DNA of 64,000 nucleotides from Yoonia maritima (GTDB lineage: Bacteria > Pseudomonadota > Alphaproteobacteria > Rhodobacterales > Rhodobacteraceae), in assembly GCF_003003285.1 (NCBI RefSeq), contig NZ_PVTP01000006.1, positions 151,039 through 215,038 on the forward strand, written 5' to 3'. Made by a program: the position numbers and the translations under genes. Positions 34,251 through 42,928 of this stretch are shown here, in pieces. How positions within the stretch are numbered: position 1 is the first letter of the stretch; the number at the start of each line of letters is the position of its first letter. Under the pieces are notes generated by a model that made no database searches, was not told the origin of the DNA, and worked only from the letters and a program-made list of their open reading frames with translations.

Positions 34251-34274
34251 GAGATAGGCCCGACGGCCTATCTC
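34251..34274. terminator. Hairpin after the OmpA-family gene
   Basis: A perfect 10-bp stem (GAGATAGGCC / GGCCTATCTC) with a CGAC loop, 26 bp past the stop. There is no long T run, but its strength and position fit a terminator. Confidence 0.7.
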
Positions 34275-34368
34275 TAATACCTCATCGAACCTCGAAAGGA
34301 AGGCAAAGATTTCACCCTATGCCCCTGCGCATACAGAGCGCCGCAAGCCGCGTTTCCCGATGATTGTA

Positions 34369-35490
34369 CTACTCCAACGCCTGCTCCCAATCGGCAATCA
34401 GATCCCCAATGTCTTCAATCCCAACAGAAACACGGATCAGGTTTTCGGGGATGCCGGTGTGGGGCTCAATTGTGTGACGATGTTCAACAAGGCTTTCAAC
34501 GCCGCCTAATGATGTCGCCCGCAAGAACAGCTTCAGACTGCCAACAACGCGCAGCGCGTCTTCTTTGCTGCCTTTAACCAGCACCGACAAAAGCCCGCCA
34601 AACCCACCAGTCATTTGCCGTTTCGCAACGTCGTGACCCGGATGATGCGGTAATCCCGGATAAAAGACATCGGCGACCTTAGGGTGGGCCATCAGATGTT
34701 CTGCCAGCGCCTGCGCATTTTGCGTCATACGCTCAACCCGCAGCGGCAATGTCCGCATTGCACGCGTGAGCAGCCAAGCCTCGAACGGCCCCAAAATTGC
34801 GCCAGCTCCCTTGCGGTCTGCACGGATATCATCCCAGATCTTCGCGTCAGCATTACCTGTCGACAACACCCCGGCCAAAACATCCGAATGGCCGTTGATC
34901 CCTTTGGTCGCGGAATGCATCACGATATCAGCGCCAAGAGCCAAAGGCTGCATCAAGATCGGCGTCGCGGCAGTCGCATCGACCACAAGCGTTGCATCCG
35001 TAGCATCAGCTAGGGCCCGGATATCGACGGTTTTGAGCCAGGGGTTTGAAGGTGTCTCTACAAACACCAATGCAGGTTTGTGCGTTTCACAGGCCGCCGC
35101 CAGTTCAGACACATCCACTTCAACCAATGTGATATCGCGGCGCGTTGTGAAGTCACGAATCCACGCCGTCGTTCCCCAATAAATGCCAGATTGAACAACT
35201 GCGGTCGCGCCATTGGGCAGGGTCCGAAACACAGCCGCAATCGCCGCCATACCCGACGGGAACAACAACGTGTCAGCCGCGCCTTCTAGACGCTGCAACA
35301 CCGCCTCGGCTTGGCGCAGGTTATCGGAATTATCGCGTGAATAAATGTTATCCGGGCGAACCAAGTCGTAGTTTTCGTCACGCATAAACGTTGTCGAAGG
35401 CTGCAACGCAGGCACAACGCCACCTGACTGTGGATCAAGTGCGCCAGCGGCGTGTGCAGCAATGGTAGCCGGTTTCAGGTTTTTGGTCAT
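34369..35490 (-). CDS. Trans-sulfuration family PLP enzyme (cystathionine beta-lyase-like)
   Basis: A 373-residue enzyme of the Cys/Met metabolism PLP family. Motifs include the PLP-phosphate region LFPSGMAAIAAVF, ETPSNPWLKTVDI, VDATAATPI and the Schiff-base lysine in VMHSATKGINGHSDVLAG. The C-terminal SLGGVESLVEHR and LIRVSVGIEDIGDLI are conserved. These residues fit cystathionine beta- or gamma-lyase or a synthase, which sequence alone does not separate. I start at MTKNLKPATIAAHA, with GAAGGA upstream; a start 18 codons earlier adds unconserved sequence. It lies 60 bp after serB, pointing the same way but probably separate. Confidence 0.87.
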   Translation of the reverse strand: MTKNLKPATIAAHAAGALDPQSGGVVPALQPSTTFMRDENYDLVRPDNIYSRDNSDNLRQAEAVLQRLEGAADTLLFPSGMAAIAAVFRTLPNGATAVVQSGIYWGTTAWIRDFTTRRDITLVEVDVSELAAACETHKPALVFVETPSNPWLKTVDIRALADATDATLVVDATAATPILMQPLALGADIVMHSATKGINGHSDVLAGVLSTGNADAKIWDDIRADRKGAGAILGPFEAWLLTRAMRTLPLRVERMTQNAQALAEHLMAHPKVADVFYPGLPHHPGHDVAKRQMTGGFGGLLSVLVKGSKEDALRVVGSLKLFLRATSLGGVESLVEHRHTIEPHTGIPENLIRVSVGIEDIGDLIADWEQALE

Positions 35491-35550
35491 TTTCGCATCC
35501 TTCGGTGTCATGCACATGTCATGCAAGAATACCGAAAGATGCAAGCAAGA

Positions 35551-36426
35551 TCAGGTCACAAACTGATCCCGCGCATAACCCTGAATGAAAAGTAGCGCCG
35601 TCAGGTCGCCGTGGTTCACCCGTACGCTGCATTCTTTTTGCACGCTGGGTTTAGCGTGAAGCGCAACGCCCGTGCCTGCACGGTTAAGCATCCCAAGATC
35701 GTTGGCCCCGTCACCAACGGCCAGCACGTCGGCCTCTGAGATATTCAGTTTTGCGGTGATTTCTTCCAGCGCCGTGACTTTGGCGGCTTTGCCTAAAATT
35801 GGCAGGCCCGGTGCGCCAGTCAGTTTACCGTCTTCGACAAGCAGGGTGTTGGCCCGGTTTTCGTCAAATCCCAATGTGTCGGCGATTCGCGTTGTGAAGG
35901 CGGTGAACCCACCAGAAACCAGCGCAGCGTAACCGCCATTTGCTTTCATCGTACTGACCAGCTCATAACCGCCGGGCATCAGCGTAATCCGCTCATCCAG
36001 CACCTTTTCGATCACAGACTCAGGTAGGCCTTTGAGCAGACCAACACGTTCGGTCAGGGCCTCGTTAAAGTCCAGTTCACCGTTCATCGCACGCGCCGTG
36101 ATGTCAGCAACGCGCGGACCAACGCCCGCTTCGGCGGCAAGCTCATCAATGCATTCTTGGCGGATCATTGTGCTGTCCATATCGGCCAGCAACATCTTTT
36201 TCTGACGATTTTCAGTAGGTTGTACAATTAGATCGACGCCATTCTTTTGCAAATCCGCCCACACATCCCAGCGGTTATCGGGCATCTGTGGCATAGCAAA
36301 TTCTGCAGCCTCGTCGATGGCCAACCAGATTGCATCGCCTCCACCCCAAGCATTACGCAGGCTATCGACCAGCGCCAAATCAAGAGTACGTTCTGTTGGG
36401 TTCGTCAAAAGAGTGACCGTGAACAT
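35551..36426 (-). CDS. serB: Phosphoserine phosphatase
   Basis: 291 residues, a HAD-family phosphatase making the final step of serine synthesis. The nucleophile Asp82 and Asp84 lie in LLADMDSTMI, followed by the substrate loop QECIDELAAEAG. The second HAD motif is LVSGGFTAFTTRIAD and the third is AVGDGANDLGML. The N-terminal ~75 residues form the regulatory ACT-like part. The frame is open for 110 codons more, but the conserved protein begins at MFTVTLLTNP; earlier starts would run into the serC leader. It is divergent from serC-serA. Confidence 0.95.
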   Translation of the reverse strand: MFTVTLLTNPTERTLDLALVDSLRNAWGGGDAIWLAIDEAAEFAMPQMPDNRWDVWADLQKNGVDLIVQPTENRQKKMLLADMDSTMIRQECIDELAAEAGVGPRVADITARAMNGELDFNEALTERVGLLKGLPESVIEKVLDERITLMPGGYELVSTMKANGGYAALVSGGFTAFTTRIADTLGFDENRANTLLVEDGKLTGAPGLPILGKAAKVTALEEITAKLNISEADVLAVGDGANDLGMLNRAGTGVALHAKPSVQKECSVRVNHGDLTALLFIQGYARDQFVT

Positions 36427-36506
36427 AGATTTCCTATCCGCGTCAAAGGGTGTCGCAAAAAGCGGCTTAAGCGGCGGTCTAGCGTCATTTTGTCCATTGT
36501 GAAAGA

Positions 36507-36556
36507 GCCGGACACGCTCTATGTCCGGCGGTGGGACACCCTTCCCCAACGAAGGG
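36507..36556 (+). promoter_or_regulatory. Two-hairpin serC leader element
   Basis: Two perfect hairpins stand in a row before serC: GCCGGACA/TGTCCGGC (36507-36529, seven-base loop) and CCCTTC/GAAGGG (36539-36556, six-base loop). The ribosome site GAGAGGG follows at once. A conserved 'serC' RNA leader motif upstream of alphaproteobacterial serC-serA operons is known; the position and hairpin pair here fit it, though I cannot run the covariance model. Confidence 0.68.
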
Positions 36557-36580
36557 CATATATCTGAGAGGGTACCAGCA

Positions 36581-37723
36581 ATGGTCATGACCAAACCGGC
36601 AACGCGGCCGGGTAATCCGCGTTTTTCTTCTGGCCCATGTGCCAAACCCCCCGTCTGGAATCTAGAAGCACTACGTGATGCGCCATTGGGCCGTTCACAC
36701 CGTGCATCCGTCGGCAAAGCCAAGCTTGCCGAAGCCATCGACCTGACCCGCGACATTCTTGGTATCCCAGCCGATTACCGCATTGGCATCGTGCCTGCGT
36801 CGGACACTGGTGCCTTTGAGATGGCGATGTGGTCACTGCTAGGCGAACGCCCTGCGGAAATGGTTGCTTGGGAATCATTCGGCGCAGGCTGGGTCACTGA
36901 CGTGGTCAAACAACTGAAAATCGAAGCCACAGTTCACACCGCCGAATACGGCGAGATCGTCGACATGGCGGCACTAAACTATGACAACGACGTTTGCTTT
37001 ACTTGGAACGGCACCACTTCTGGCGTGCGCGTTGCAAATGGCGACGTGATCCCCGGCGATCGTGCTGGTCTGACATTGTGCGATGCGACCTCTGCTGCAT
37101 TCGCCCAAGACCTGCCTTGGGACAAGCTGGATGTGACTACTTTCTCTTGGCAGAAAGTAATGGGCGGCGAAGCTGCACACGGTATCCTTGTCCTTTCACC
37201 TCGCGCTGTTGAGCGTCTGGAAAGCTACACACCTGCATGGCCTTTGCCGAAAATCTTCCGTCTTACCAAAGGCGGCAAGCTGATCGAAGGTATCTTTCGC
37301 GGTGAAACCATCAACACGCCTTCTATGCTGGCTGTTGAGGATTACCTTGTTTCTTTGAAATGGGGCCGCTCGATTGGTGGCCTTGATGCGCTGATCCACC
37401 GTGCAGATGCTAACGCACGTGCAATTTGGAACTTCTGCGCTGCGAATGACTGGATCGACAACCTAGCTGTTGATCCTGCGACGCGGTCAAACACCTCTGT
37501 TTGTCTCAAGTTTACTGATGACCGGATCAAAGACGGCGCAGCATTCGCAAAAGCGGTTGCAAAGCGTCTGGAAGCCGAGAACGTCGCGCTTGATATCGGT
37601 GCGTATCGAGACGCCCCTGCTGGTCTGCGGATCTGGTGTGGTGCAACGGTCGAAACATCGGACATCGAAGCAATGCTGCCTTGGTTGGCATGGGCATTCG
37701 AGACCGAAATCGAAGCACAGTAA
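36581..37723 (+). CDS. serC: Phosphoserine aminotransferase
   Basis: A 380-residue PLP enzyme converting 3-phosphohydroxypyruvate and glutamate to phosphoserine. It is of the alphaproteobacterial/archaeal type: [13 protein letters not shown] at the start, [42 protein letters not shown] and the Schiff-base lysine in [14 protein letters not shown]. The start has GAGAGGG; an in-frame ATG at 36521 would begin inside the leader hairpins. It is followed by serA 77 bp downstream. Confidence 0.95.
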   Translation: MVMTKPATRPGNPRFSSGPCAKPPVWNLEALRDAPLGRSHRASVGKAKLAEAIDLTRDILGIPADYRIGIVPASDTGAFEMAMWSLLGERPAEMVAWESFGAGWVTDVVKQLKIEATVHTAEYGEIVDMAALNYDNDVCFTWNGTTSGVRVANGDVIPGDRAGLTLCDATSAAFAQDLPWDKLDVTTFSWQKVMGGEAAHGILVLSPRAVERLESYTPAWPLPKIFRLTKGGKLIEGIFRGETINTPSMLAVEDYLVSLKWGRSIGGLDALIHRADANARAIWNFCAANDWIDNLAVDPATRSNTSVCLKFTDDRIKDGAAFAKAVAKRLEAENVALDIGAYRDAPAGLRIWCGATVETSDIEAMLPWLAWAFETEIEAQ

Positions 37724-37736
37724 ATTTCTAGAAATT
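37723..37736. repeat. 14-bp palindrome after serC
   Basis: AATTTCTAGAAATT is a perfect palindrome beginning at the last base of the serC stop codon. It shares the AAATTT/AAATT composition of the longer palindrome 10 bp downstream. Confidence 0.6.
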
Positions 37737-37746
37737 CGGTGATGGC

Positions 37747-37770
37747 GATCAAATTTAGCTAAATTTGATC
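37747..37770. promoter_or_regulatory. 24-bp perfect palindrome between serC and serA
   Basis: GATCAAATTTAG is followed directly by its exact reverse complement, giving 24 bp of perfect symmetry with no spacer. It sits 31 bp before the serA start, between two genes of one operon. With no T run and no loop it is more like a protein-binding site than a terminator, although the RNA could still fold into a hairpin. Confidence 0.6.
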
Positions 37771-37800
37771 TGCCTCACCACCCGAGAAGGATAGCTTACA

Positions 37801-39393
37801 ATGGCACCTAAAGTACTTATCTCTGACAAACTTTCCGAAGCCGCCGTACAGATTTTCAAAGATCGCGGCATTGACGTAGATTTCCAGCCTGACCTTGGCA
37901 AAGACAAGGACAAGCTGCTTGAGGTCATCGGCCAATACGATGGTCTGGCGATCCGTTCTGCCACCAAAGCAACCGAAAAAATCATCGAAGCTGCGACCAA
38001 CCTTAAGGTTATCGGCCGCGCTGGTATCGGTGTGGACAACGTCGACCGCGAAGCGGCATCCCGCAAGGGTATCATCGTGATGAACACGCCTTTCGGCAAC
38101 ATGATCACGACAGCGGAACACGCGATTGCAATGATGTTTGCTGTGGCGCGTCAAATCCCAGAGGCCTCTGCTTCTACTCATGCTGGCAAATGGGAAAAAT
38201 CCAAATTCATGGGTGTTGAGCTGACAGGCAAAACACTTGGCGTCATCGGCGCAGGCAACATCGGTTCGATCGTTTGTGATCGTGCACGTGGCCTGAAGAT
38301 GAAGGTCATCGCCATGGATCCATTCCTGTCGGAAGAACGCGCTACAGAAATCGGTGTTGAAAAGGTTGAACTGGACGAACTGCTCAAGCGCGCTGATTTC
38401 ATCACGCTGCACGTTCCGCTGACGGCAGACACGAAAAACATCCTAAGCGCGGAAAACCTTGCGAAGACCAAAAAAGGCGTACGCATCATCAACTGTGCCC
38501 GTGGTGGTCTGGTAGACGAAGCTGCTTTGGCCGAATTGCTGAAATCTGGCCACGTTGCTGGTGCAGCGTTTGACGTGTTCGCCGAAGAGCCTGCAAAAGA
38601 AAACCCACTGTTCAACTTGCCAAACGTTGTGGTTACCCCGCACCTTGGCGCGGCAACAACAGAAGCCCAAGAAAACGTGGCACTGCAAGTTGCCGAGCAG
38701 ATGTCTGACTACCTGCTGACTGGTGCGGTACAGAACGCACTGAACATGCCTTCGGTCACAGCCGAAGAAGCAAAGATCATGGGCCCGTGGATCAAACTGT
38801 CTGGTCACCTTGGCAACTACATCGGCCAAATGACAGACGAGCCGATCAAAGCTGTGAACATCCTGTTTGACGGTGAAGTCAGCGCGATGAACCTCAAAGC
38901 ACTGACCGCAGCAACAATCGCGGGCATTATGAAAGCGTCAAACCCTGACGTGAACATGGTCTCTGCTCCTGTGGTCGCCAAAGAGCGCGGCGTCAAAATC
39001 TCGACCACCAAACAAGACCAGTCTGGCGCGTTCGAAGGTTATGTCAAAGTGACAATCGTGACGGACACACGCGAACGTTCGATCGCGGGTACTGTGTTTA
39101 GCGACGGCAAGCCGCGCTTTATCCAGATCAAAGGCATCAACATCGACGCAGAAGTCGGTGAGCACATGCTTTACACCACGAACAAAGACGTTCCAGGTAT
39201 CATCGGTACGTTAGGTACGATCTTGGGTAAGAACGACGTTAACATCGCGAACTTTACTCTTGGCCGTGCAGACGCCAAAGGCGAAGCCATCGCGCTGCTT
39301 TACGTTGATGCACCGCTACCACTGCAGGCCATCGAAGACCTAAAAGGCACCGGTCTTTTCCAACAGGTCAAACCGCTGACCTTCGACGTATAA
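37801..39393 (+). CDS. serA: D-3-phosphoglycerate dehydrogenase
   Basis: 530 residues, the long form of the enzyme that commits 3-phosphoglycerate to serine. An N-terminal split substrate domain is followed by the NAD-binding domain (GVIGAGNIGSIVCDRARGLKMKV). Catalytic residues lie in INCARGGLVDEAAL, FAEEPAKENP and PHLGAATTEAQ (His of HLGAAT). An intervening ASB domain and a C-terminal ACT domain (about 455-530, KDVPGIIGTLGTILGKNDVNIANF) provide serine feedback. GAGAAGGA precedes the ATG. Confidence 0.96.
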   Translation: MAPKVLISDKLSEAAVQIFKDRGIDVDFQPDLGKDKDKLLEVIGQYDGLAIRSATKATEKIIEAATNLKVIGRAGIGVDNVDREAASRKGIIVMNTPFGNMITTAEHAIAMMFAVARQIPEASASTHAGKWEKSKFMGVELTGKTLGVIGAGNIGSIVCDRARGLKMKVIAMDPFLSEERATEIGVEKVELDELLKRADFITLHVPLTADTKNILSAENLAKTKKGVRIINCARGGLVDEAALAELLKSGHVAGAAFDVFAEEPAKENPLFNLPNVVVTPHLGAATTEAQENVALQVAEQMSDYLLTGAVQNALNMPSVTAEEAKIMGPWIKLSGHLGNYIGQMTDEPIKAVNILFDGEVSAMNLKALTAATIAGIMKASNPDVNMVSAPVVAKERGVKISTTKQDQSGAFEGYVKVTIVTDTRERSIAGTVFSDGKPRFIQIKGINIDAEVGEHMLYTTNKDVPGIIGTLGTILGKNDVNIANFTLGRADAKGEAIALLYVDAPLPLQAIEDLKGTGLFQQVKPLTFDV

Positions 39394-39402
39394 GACGACC
39401 AA

Positions 39403-39429
39403 GGCGCGTGAGACATCACGCGCCTTTTT
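39403..39429 (+). terminator. Intrinsic terminator after serA
   Basis: GGCGCGTGA pairs with TCACGCGCC around GACA and is followed by TTTTTC. It closes the serC-serA operon ten bases after the stop. Confidence 0.9.
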
Positions 39430-39451
39430 CTTTTCCATCAAAGGAATTTCT

Positions 39452-40240
39452 ATGCCCCCGATTTATGCCATTGGCGACATTCACGGGCAGAAAGATATGC
39501 TCGACAACGCGCTATCCCTTATTGCAGCGGATGGCGGTGACGATGCCCAGATCATATTCTTAGGTGACTACGTTGACCGTGGTCCCGATAGCCGTGGTGT
39601 CATTGATACGCTCATGCAGGGGCAAGCTGCGGTGCGTCCTTGGACATGTTTGCTTGGAAACCATGACAGATTCTTTGCCCGCTTTATTCGTGAAGGGCGG
39701 CAACATGACCCTCGCGTAAAATCCGGATTGAACTGGCTGAACCCGCGCCTTGGCGGTGCACAGACCCTGCAATCTTACGGTGTCGTCGGTCAGATGCATT
39801 TCGCAGAACAACAATTCGGTGATGAAGAAAAGCTAGTGCACTGCGAAACAGAGGCCGGGTGGATCACCCCCGAGGCCCTGATCGCAGCAGCGCAGGCCAG
39901 CATTCCCGAAGACCATATCGCGTTTATCGAAAGCCTGCCGTTGTGGCACGAAACGGACCACCTGCTATGCGTCCACGCCGGTTTGCGCCCGCATATTTCG
40001 CTTGAACATCAAGACCCCGAAGACTTGATTTGGATCCGCGACGGGTTTCTTGATACCAATCACCACTTCGGGCAACTTGTTGTGCACGGCCACACAGCAT
40101 TGGATCACCCGCAGCATTTTGGCAACCGTGTCGATTTGGATGGCGGCGCAGGCTATGGCCGCCCACTAGTGCCTGCCGTGTTCGAAGGCCGCCACTGCTG
40201 GACCCTGACCGATCAGGGCCGCGTCCCGCTAACGATCTAA
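39452..40240 (+). CDS. PPP-family metallophosphatase (ApaH/PrpA-like)
   Basis: 262 residues with the three metal-binding blocks of the PPP phosphoesterase family: YAIGDIHGQ, FLGDYVDRGPDSR and LLGNHDRFF. They are followed by the histidines in CVHAGLRP and VVHGHTALD. Relatives act on phosphoserine/threonine proteins or on dinucleoside tetraphosphates. The substrate cannot be decided. AAAGGAA precedes the ATG. The stop overlaps the converging beta-solenoid gene by 4 bp. Confidence 0.88.
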   Translation: MPPIYAIGDIHGQKDMLDNALSLIAADGGDDAQIIFLGDYVDRGPDSRGVIDTLMQGQAAVRPWTCLLGNHDRFFARFIREGRQHDPRVKSGLNWLNPRLGGAQTLQSYGVVGQMHFAEQQFGDEEKLVHCETEAGWITPEALIAAAQASIPEDHIAFIESLPLWHETDHLLCVHAGLRPHISLEHQDPEDLIWIRDGFLDTNHHFGQLVVHGHTALDHPQHFGNRVDLDGGAGYGRPLVPAVFEGRHCWTLTDQGRVPLTI

Positions 40241-41787
40241 TCCTTGCGGATTACCCCAGTTACGGCTGCCGCACCGATGGCCGTAACAATCCAACCCAAC
40301 ACGGTCAGCACCCAGCGTAGCCACCACAAATGCCAGCCCCAAGGGCCGCGATTTGTTGACGGTGCCCATGCCGCATCTTGGCCAAGCGACACGAGCGGCA
40401 CGACGACGTCGACTGCGTAGGCGACTGAATGAAATGTCTCGTAATCCTTACCAGCATGATCAGCGTCACCCCATACCATCGCAGGATTGGACACCGCATC
40501 TGGCCCTTGCGCCAACGCCCGCCAATCATCCGAGATAAGCAATACTGCGACATTCGGGGCAAAATCGCCCTCTTTCCATGCGAAATGCGCGAATAGCCAA
40601 GCCACCGACACAAGCACAACCAGTACGTAGAAACTGCGCTGAGGCCGGTGACCAAACCCGATGGTAAATTGCAGCATGTAGTCCCAACATAGCTGCAAGA
40701 ACCAGCGAAACGGCTTGCGATCCATCCACCAACGCCCTCGGATGGCCTTGCGCCGGGCCAGTTCTTTGTCGAACAAGATGCTTGTCGCTTCAGTCCGGTG
40801 TCCGCTTTCGCGCAGGACCTTTGCCAATTGCTCATAGGGTTGCGGATGAAATTCGTCGTCCCAGAGAGCGCCCTTTTCTAACCACGCAAGCCGTTGATCC
40901 ACATCCGCCGACCCGTGCAACACGTCATAGGTCAAACCGACAAGGCATAACTCATCGCACTTGTCCCAGCTTTCTGCGTCGTCGGCGAGGTCGGCCAAAT
41001 GCGCAGAGGTCAGATCAACCCGCCCCATGACGTTTTCGACCTGCTGCCAGTAAAACCCTTCTTTCACGACCGTGCGCTGCATATCTAGCGCATACCCATG
41101 CGCGTTTCGCAAACGGGCATCTTTGAAACTTAGCTGCCCGCCAACTTCGGCGCCTGACAGTAGCACGCCACCTTCGACATTCGAACCACGTAGAAAAACA
41201 TCACCGTCGATCTTTGCACCTTGGACGTTCAAGGCGTTACCTGTCCCGTGCAGTAGCTGCGCCTTAGTGCAAATCAATTGACCGCCGATATTCGCACCTG
41301 AAAGACACAGCTCACCCTCAACGGTTGCCCCTTCGACAACCACGTCACCAACCACATCAGCACCCTGCGCGTTCAACCCTTTGGCCAGTGCGCTTCCCTT
41401 AAACAGTAGGCTTGGTGCCGTGATTTGGAGCATCCTTGGACGCTCTTCTATGTGGCAGTTCACTAAGGCAATCGACCCAACCGCCGACGCAAAGTTCAAA
41501 TCGACCTTACCTACGATCCAGGCGCCTTCGACCTGAACACCTGTTCCCGCTGCATCGAATTCATTGCAGCCACCCTTGATCAAATACTGCAGCAATGGGG
41601 CACGCATGGTGACGCTCACCGTCTTAGATTTGGGAACTGCACTCCCGACTTCGGCCCATTTGCCCTGCTTCACCGCCTCGATCAGTTGGTGTTCGGCTGG
41701 CGTCAACGCATTCATATCGATCAGCTGCTGAACATCTGCCCAATGGGCAATTCGAGGAAGTGGCGTTTCAATCATTAGGTCACTCAA
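40237..41787 (-). CDS. Beta-solenoid repeat protein with C-terminal membrane helices
   Basis: 516 residues, no signal peptide. A helical N-terminus (1-70) is followed by about 170 residues of short repeats spaced ten or so apart: GADVVGDVVVEGATVEGELCL, SGANIGGQLICTKAQL, GAKIDGDVFLRGSNVEGGVLL, SGAEVGGQLSFKDARL. These fit a pentapeptide- or bactofilin-like beta-helix. A helical hairpin (YEQLAKVLRESGHRTEATSIL) comes next. Membrane helices follow at about 385-405 and 485-512, separated by an outside loop of ~75 residues. The cytoplasmic beta-helix would sit on the membrane face. I do not recognise a named family; function unknown. Confidence 0.75.
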   Translation of the reverse strand: MSDLMIETPLPRIAHWADVQQLIDMNALTPAEHQLIEAVKQGKWAEVGSAVPKSKTVSVTMRAPLLQYLIKGGCNEFDAAGTGVQVEGAWIVGKVDLNFASAVGSIALVNCHIEERPRMLQITAPSLLFKGSALAKGLNAQGADVVGDVVVEGATVEGELCLSGANIGGQLICTKAQLLHGTGNALNVQGAKIDGDVFLRGSNVEGGVLLSGAEVGGQLSFKDARLRNAHGYALDMQRTVVKEGFYWQQVENVMGRVDLTSAHLADLADDAESWDKCDELCLVGLTYDVLHGSADVDQRLAWLEKGALWDDEFHPQPYEQLAKVLRESGHRTEATSILFDKELARRKAIRGRWWMDRKPFRWFLQLCWDYMLQFTIGFGHRPQRSFYVLVVLVSVAWLFAHFAWKEGDFAPNVAVLLISDDWRALAQGPDAVSNPAMVWGDADHAGKDYETFHSVAYAVDVVVPLVSLGQDAAWAPSTNRGPWGWHLWWLRWVLTVLGWIVTAIGAAAVTGVIRKD

Positions 41788-41875
41788 TTAGATTTCTGGG
41801 TAGGTTAGGTTCGAAACACGGGGGCGGCAATGGTTATCCCTTTTGCAGACAGCGGCACTAAGATACACGCGTTCT

Positions 41876-42928
41876 ATGCCGATTGAATTTTCGTCACTCA
41901 CCGCGCTTTTAAACCACGGCTATGACACCGTGATTGATGTGCGTTCACCCGCAGAGTTTGCCGAAGATCACGTTCCGGGTGCTATCAACCTGCCAGCCCT
42001 GTCCAATGAACAACGCGCCGAGGTTGGCACGATCTATAAGCAGGTCAGCCCGTTTGACGGCCGCAAAGTTGGTGCGGCAATGGTTGCACGCAATGTTGCG
42101 GATCATATTTCGGGACCACTGGCTGACAAAGACGGAAGCTGGCGTCCCTTAGTTTATTGCTGGCGCGGCGGGCAGCGGTCTGGGTCTGTTGCGTCGATCC
42201 TGACCCAAATTGGCTGGCGGGCGGACACCATACAAGGTGGCTACCAAAGCTTTCGAAGGCTGGTAAACCAGTCTGTCTATGACGCGAAACTACCGCACCG
42301 TTTTATTCTTTTGGATGGAAACACAGGTACCGCCAAGACCGCCCTTTTACCGCGCCTTGCCGCGCGTGGTGCCCAAGTGCTGGACCTTGAAGGACTTGCC
42401 GCGCATCGCGGATCGCTGCTGGGTTCGATGCCCGGTGGGCAGCCCGCGCAAAAGGCGTTCGAAACCGCGCTCGCGATGGCCTTGCATGAACTTGATCCGA
42501 CCCACCCCGTGGTCGTCGAGGCAGAAAGCAGCAAAATCGGTCGCCTGATCGTACCGCCGTCGCTATGGGCTGCGATGCTGAAAGCCCCACGGATCGTGAT
42601 CGAGGCTCCGTTGACCGCCCGTGCAGAATTCCTGACGCGCGCATATTCCGATGTTGCAGATAACCCTGACGATATCGAAACGCGGCTAGCGCATCTGCGT
42701 CGCGTGCGTGGCCATGCCATCGTGGATAATTGGGTGAACCTGCTACGTGCCGGTGATTTAACAGCATTTGCAGCGGCACTGATGGTTGATCACTATGATC
42801 CAGCCTACACAAAGTCGCGCCGCCTAGACGAACGTAAGGTGCTGAGCGTCGTTACAACCGGAACCCTCGATGAAGCCGGTCAAGACCGTTCGGCTGACGC
42901 GGTATGGGATCAAATCAAACGATTTTAA
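41876..42928 (+). CDS. mnmH: tRNA 2-selenouridine synthase
   Basis: A 350-residue enzyme that replaces sulfur by selenium in the wobble 2-thiouridine of Lys, Glu and Gln tRNAs via a geranylated intermediate. The N-terminal rhodanese domain has the active cysteine in YCWRGGQRSGS. The C-terminal P-loop domain has LLDGNTGTAKTALL, DLEGLAAHRGSLLG and VEAESSKIGRL. The start MPIEFSSL is chosen by family; an ATG 11 codons earlier is not supported. It converges on selD with a 14-bp overlap of the 3' ends, and SelD supplies its selenophosphate. Confidence 0.94.
   Translation: MPIEFSSLTALLNHGYDTVIDVRSPAEFAEDHVPGAINLPALSNEQRAEVGTIYKQVSPFDGRKVGAAMVARNVADHISGPLADKDGSWRPLVYCWRGGQRSGSVASILTQIGWRADTIQGGYQSFRRLVNQSVYDAKLPHRFILLDGNTGTAKTALLPRLAARGAQVLDLEGLAAHRGSLLGSMPGGQPAQKAFETALAMALHELDPTHPVVVEAESSKIGRLIVPPSLWAAMLKAPRIVIEAPLTARAEFLTRAYSDVADNPDDIETRLAHLRRVRGHAIVDNWVNLLRAGDLTAFAAALMVDHYDPAYTKSRRLDERKVLSVVTTGTLDEAGQDRSADAVWDQIKRF

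Noticed and set aside
37759..38412. Minus-strand frame of 217 codons opposite serA
   Set aside because: Its sequence is a mirror of serA codons, with no start signal and no domains.
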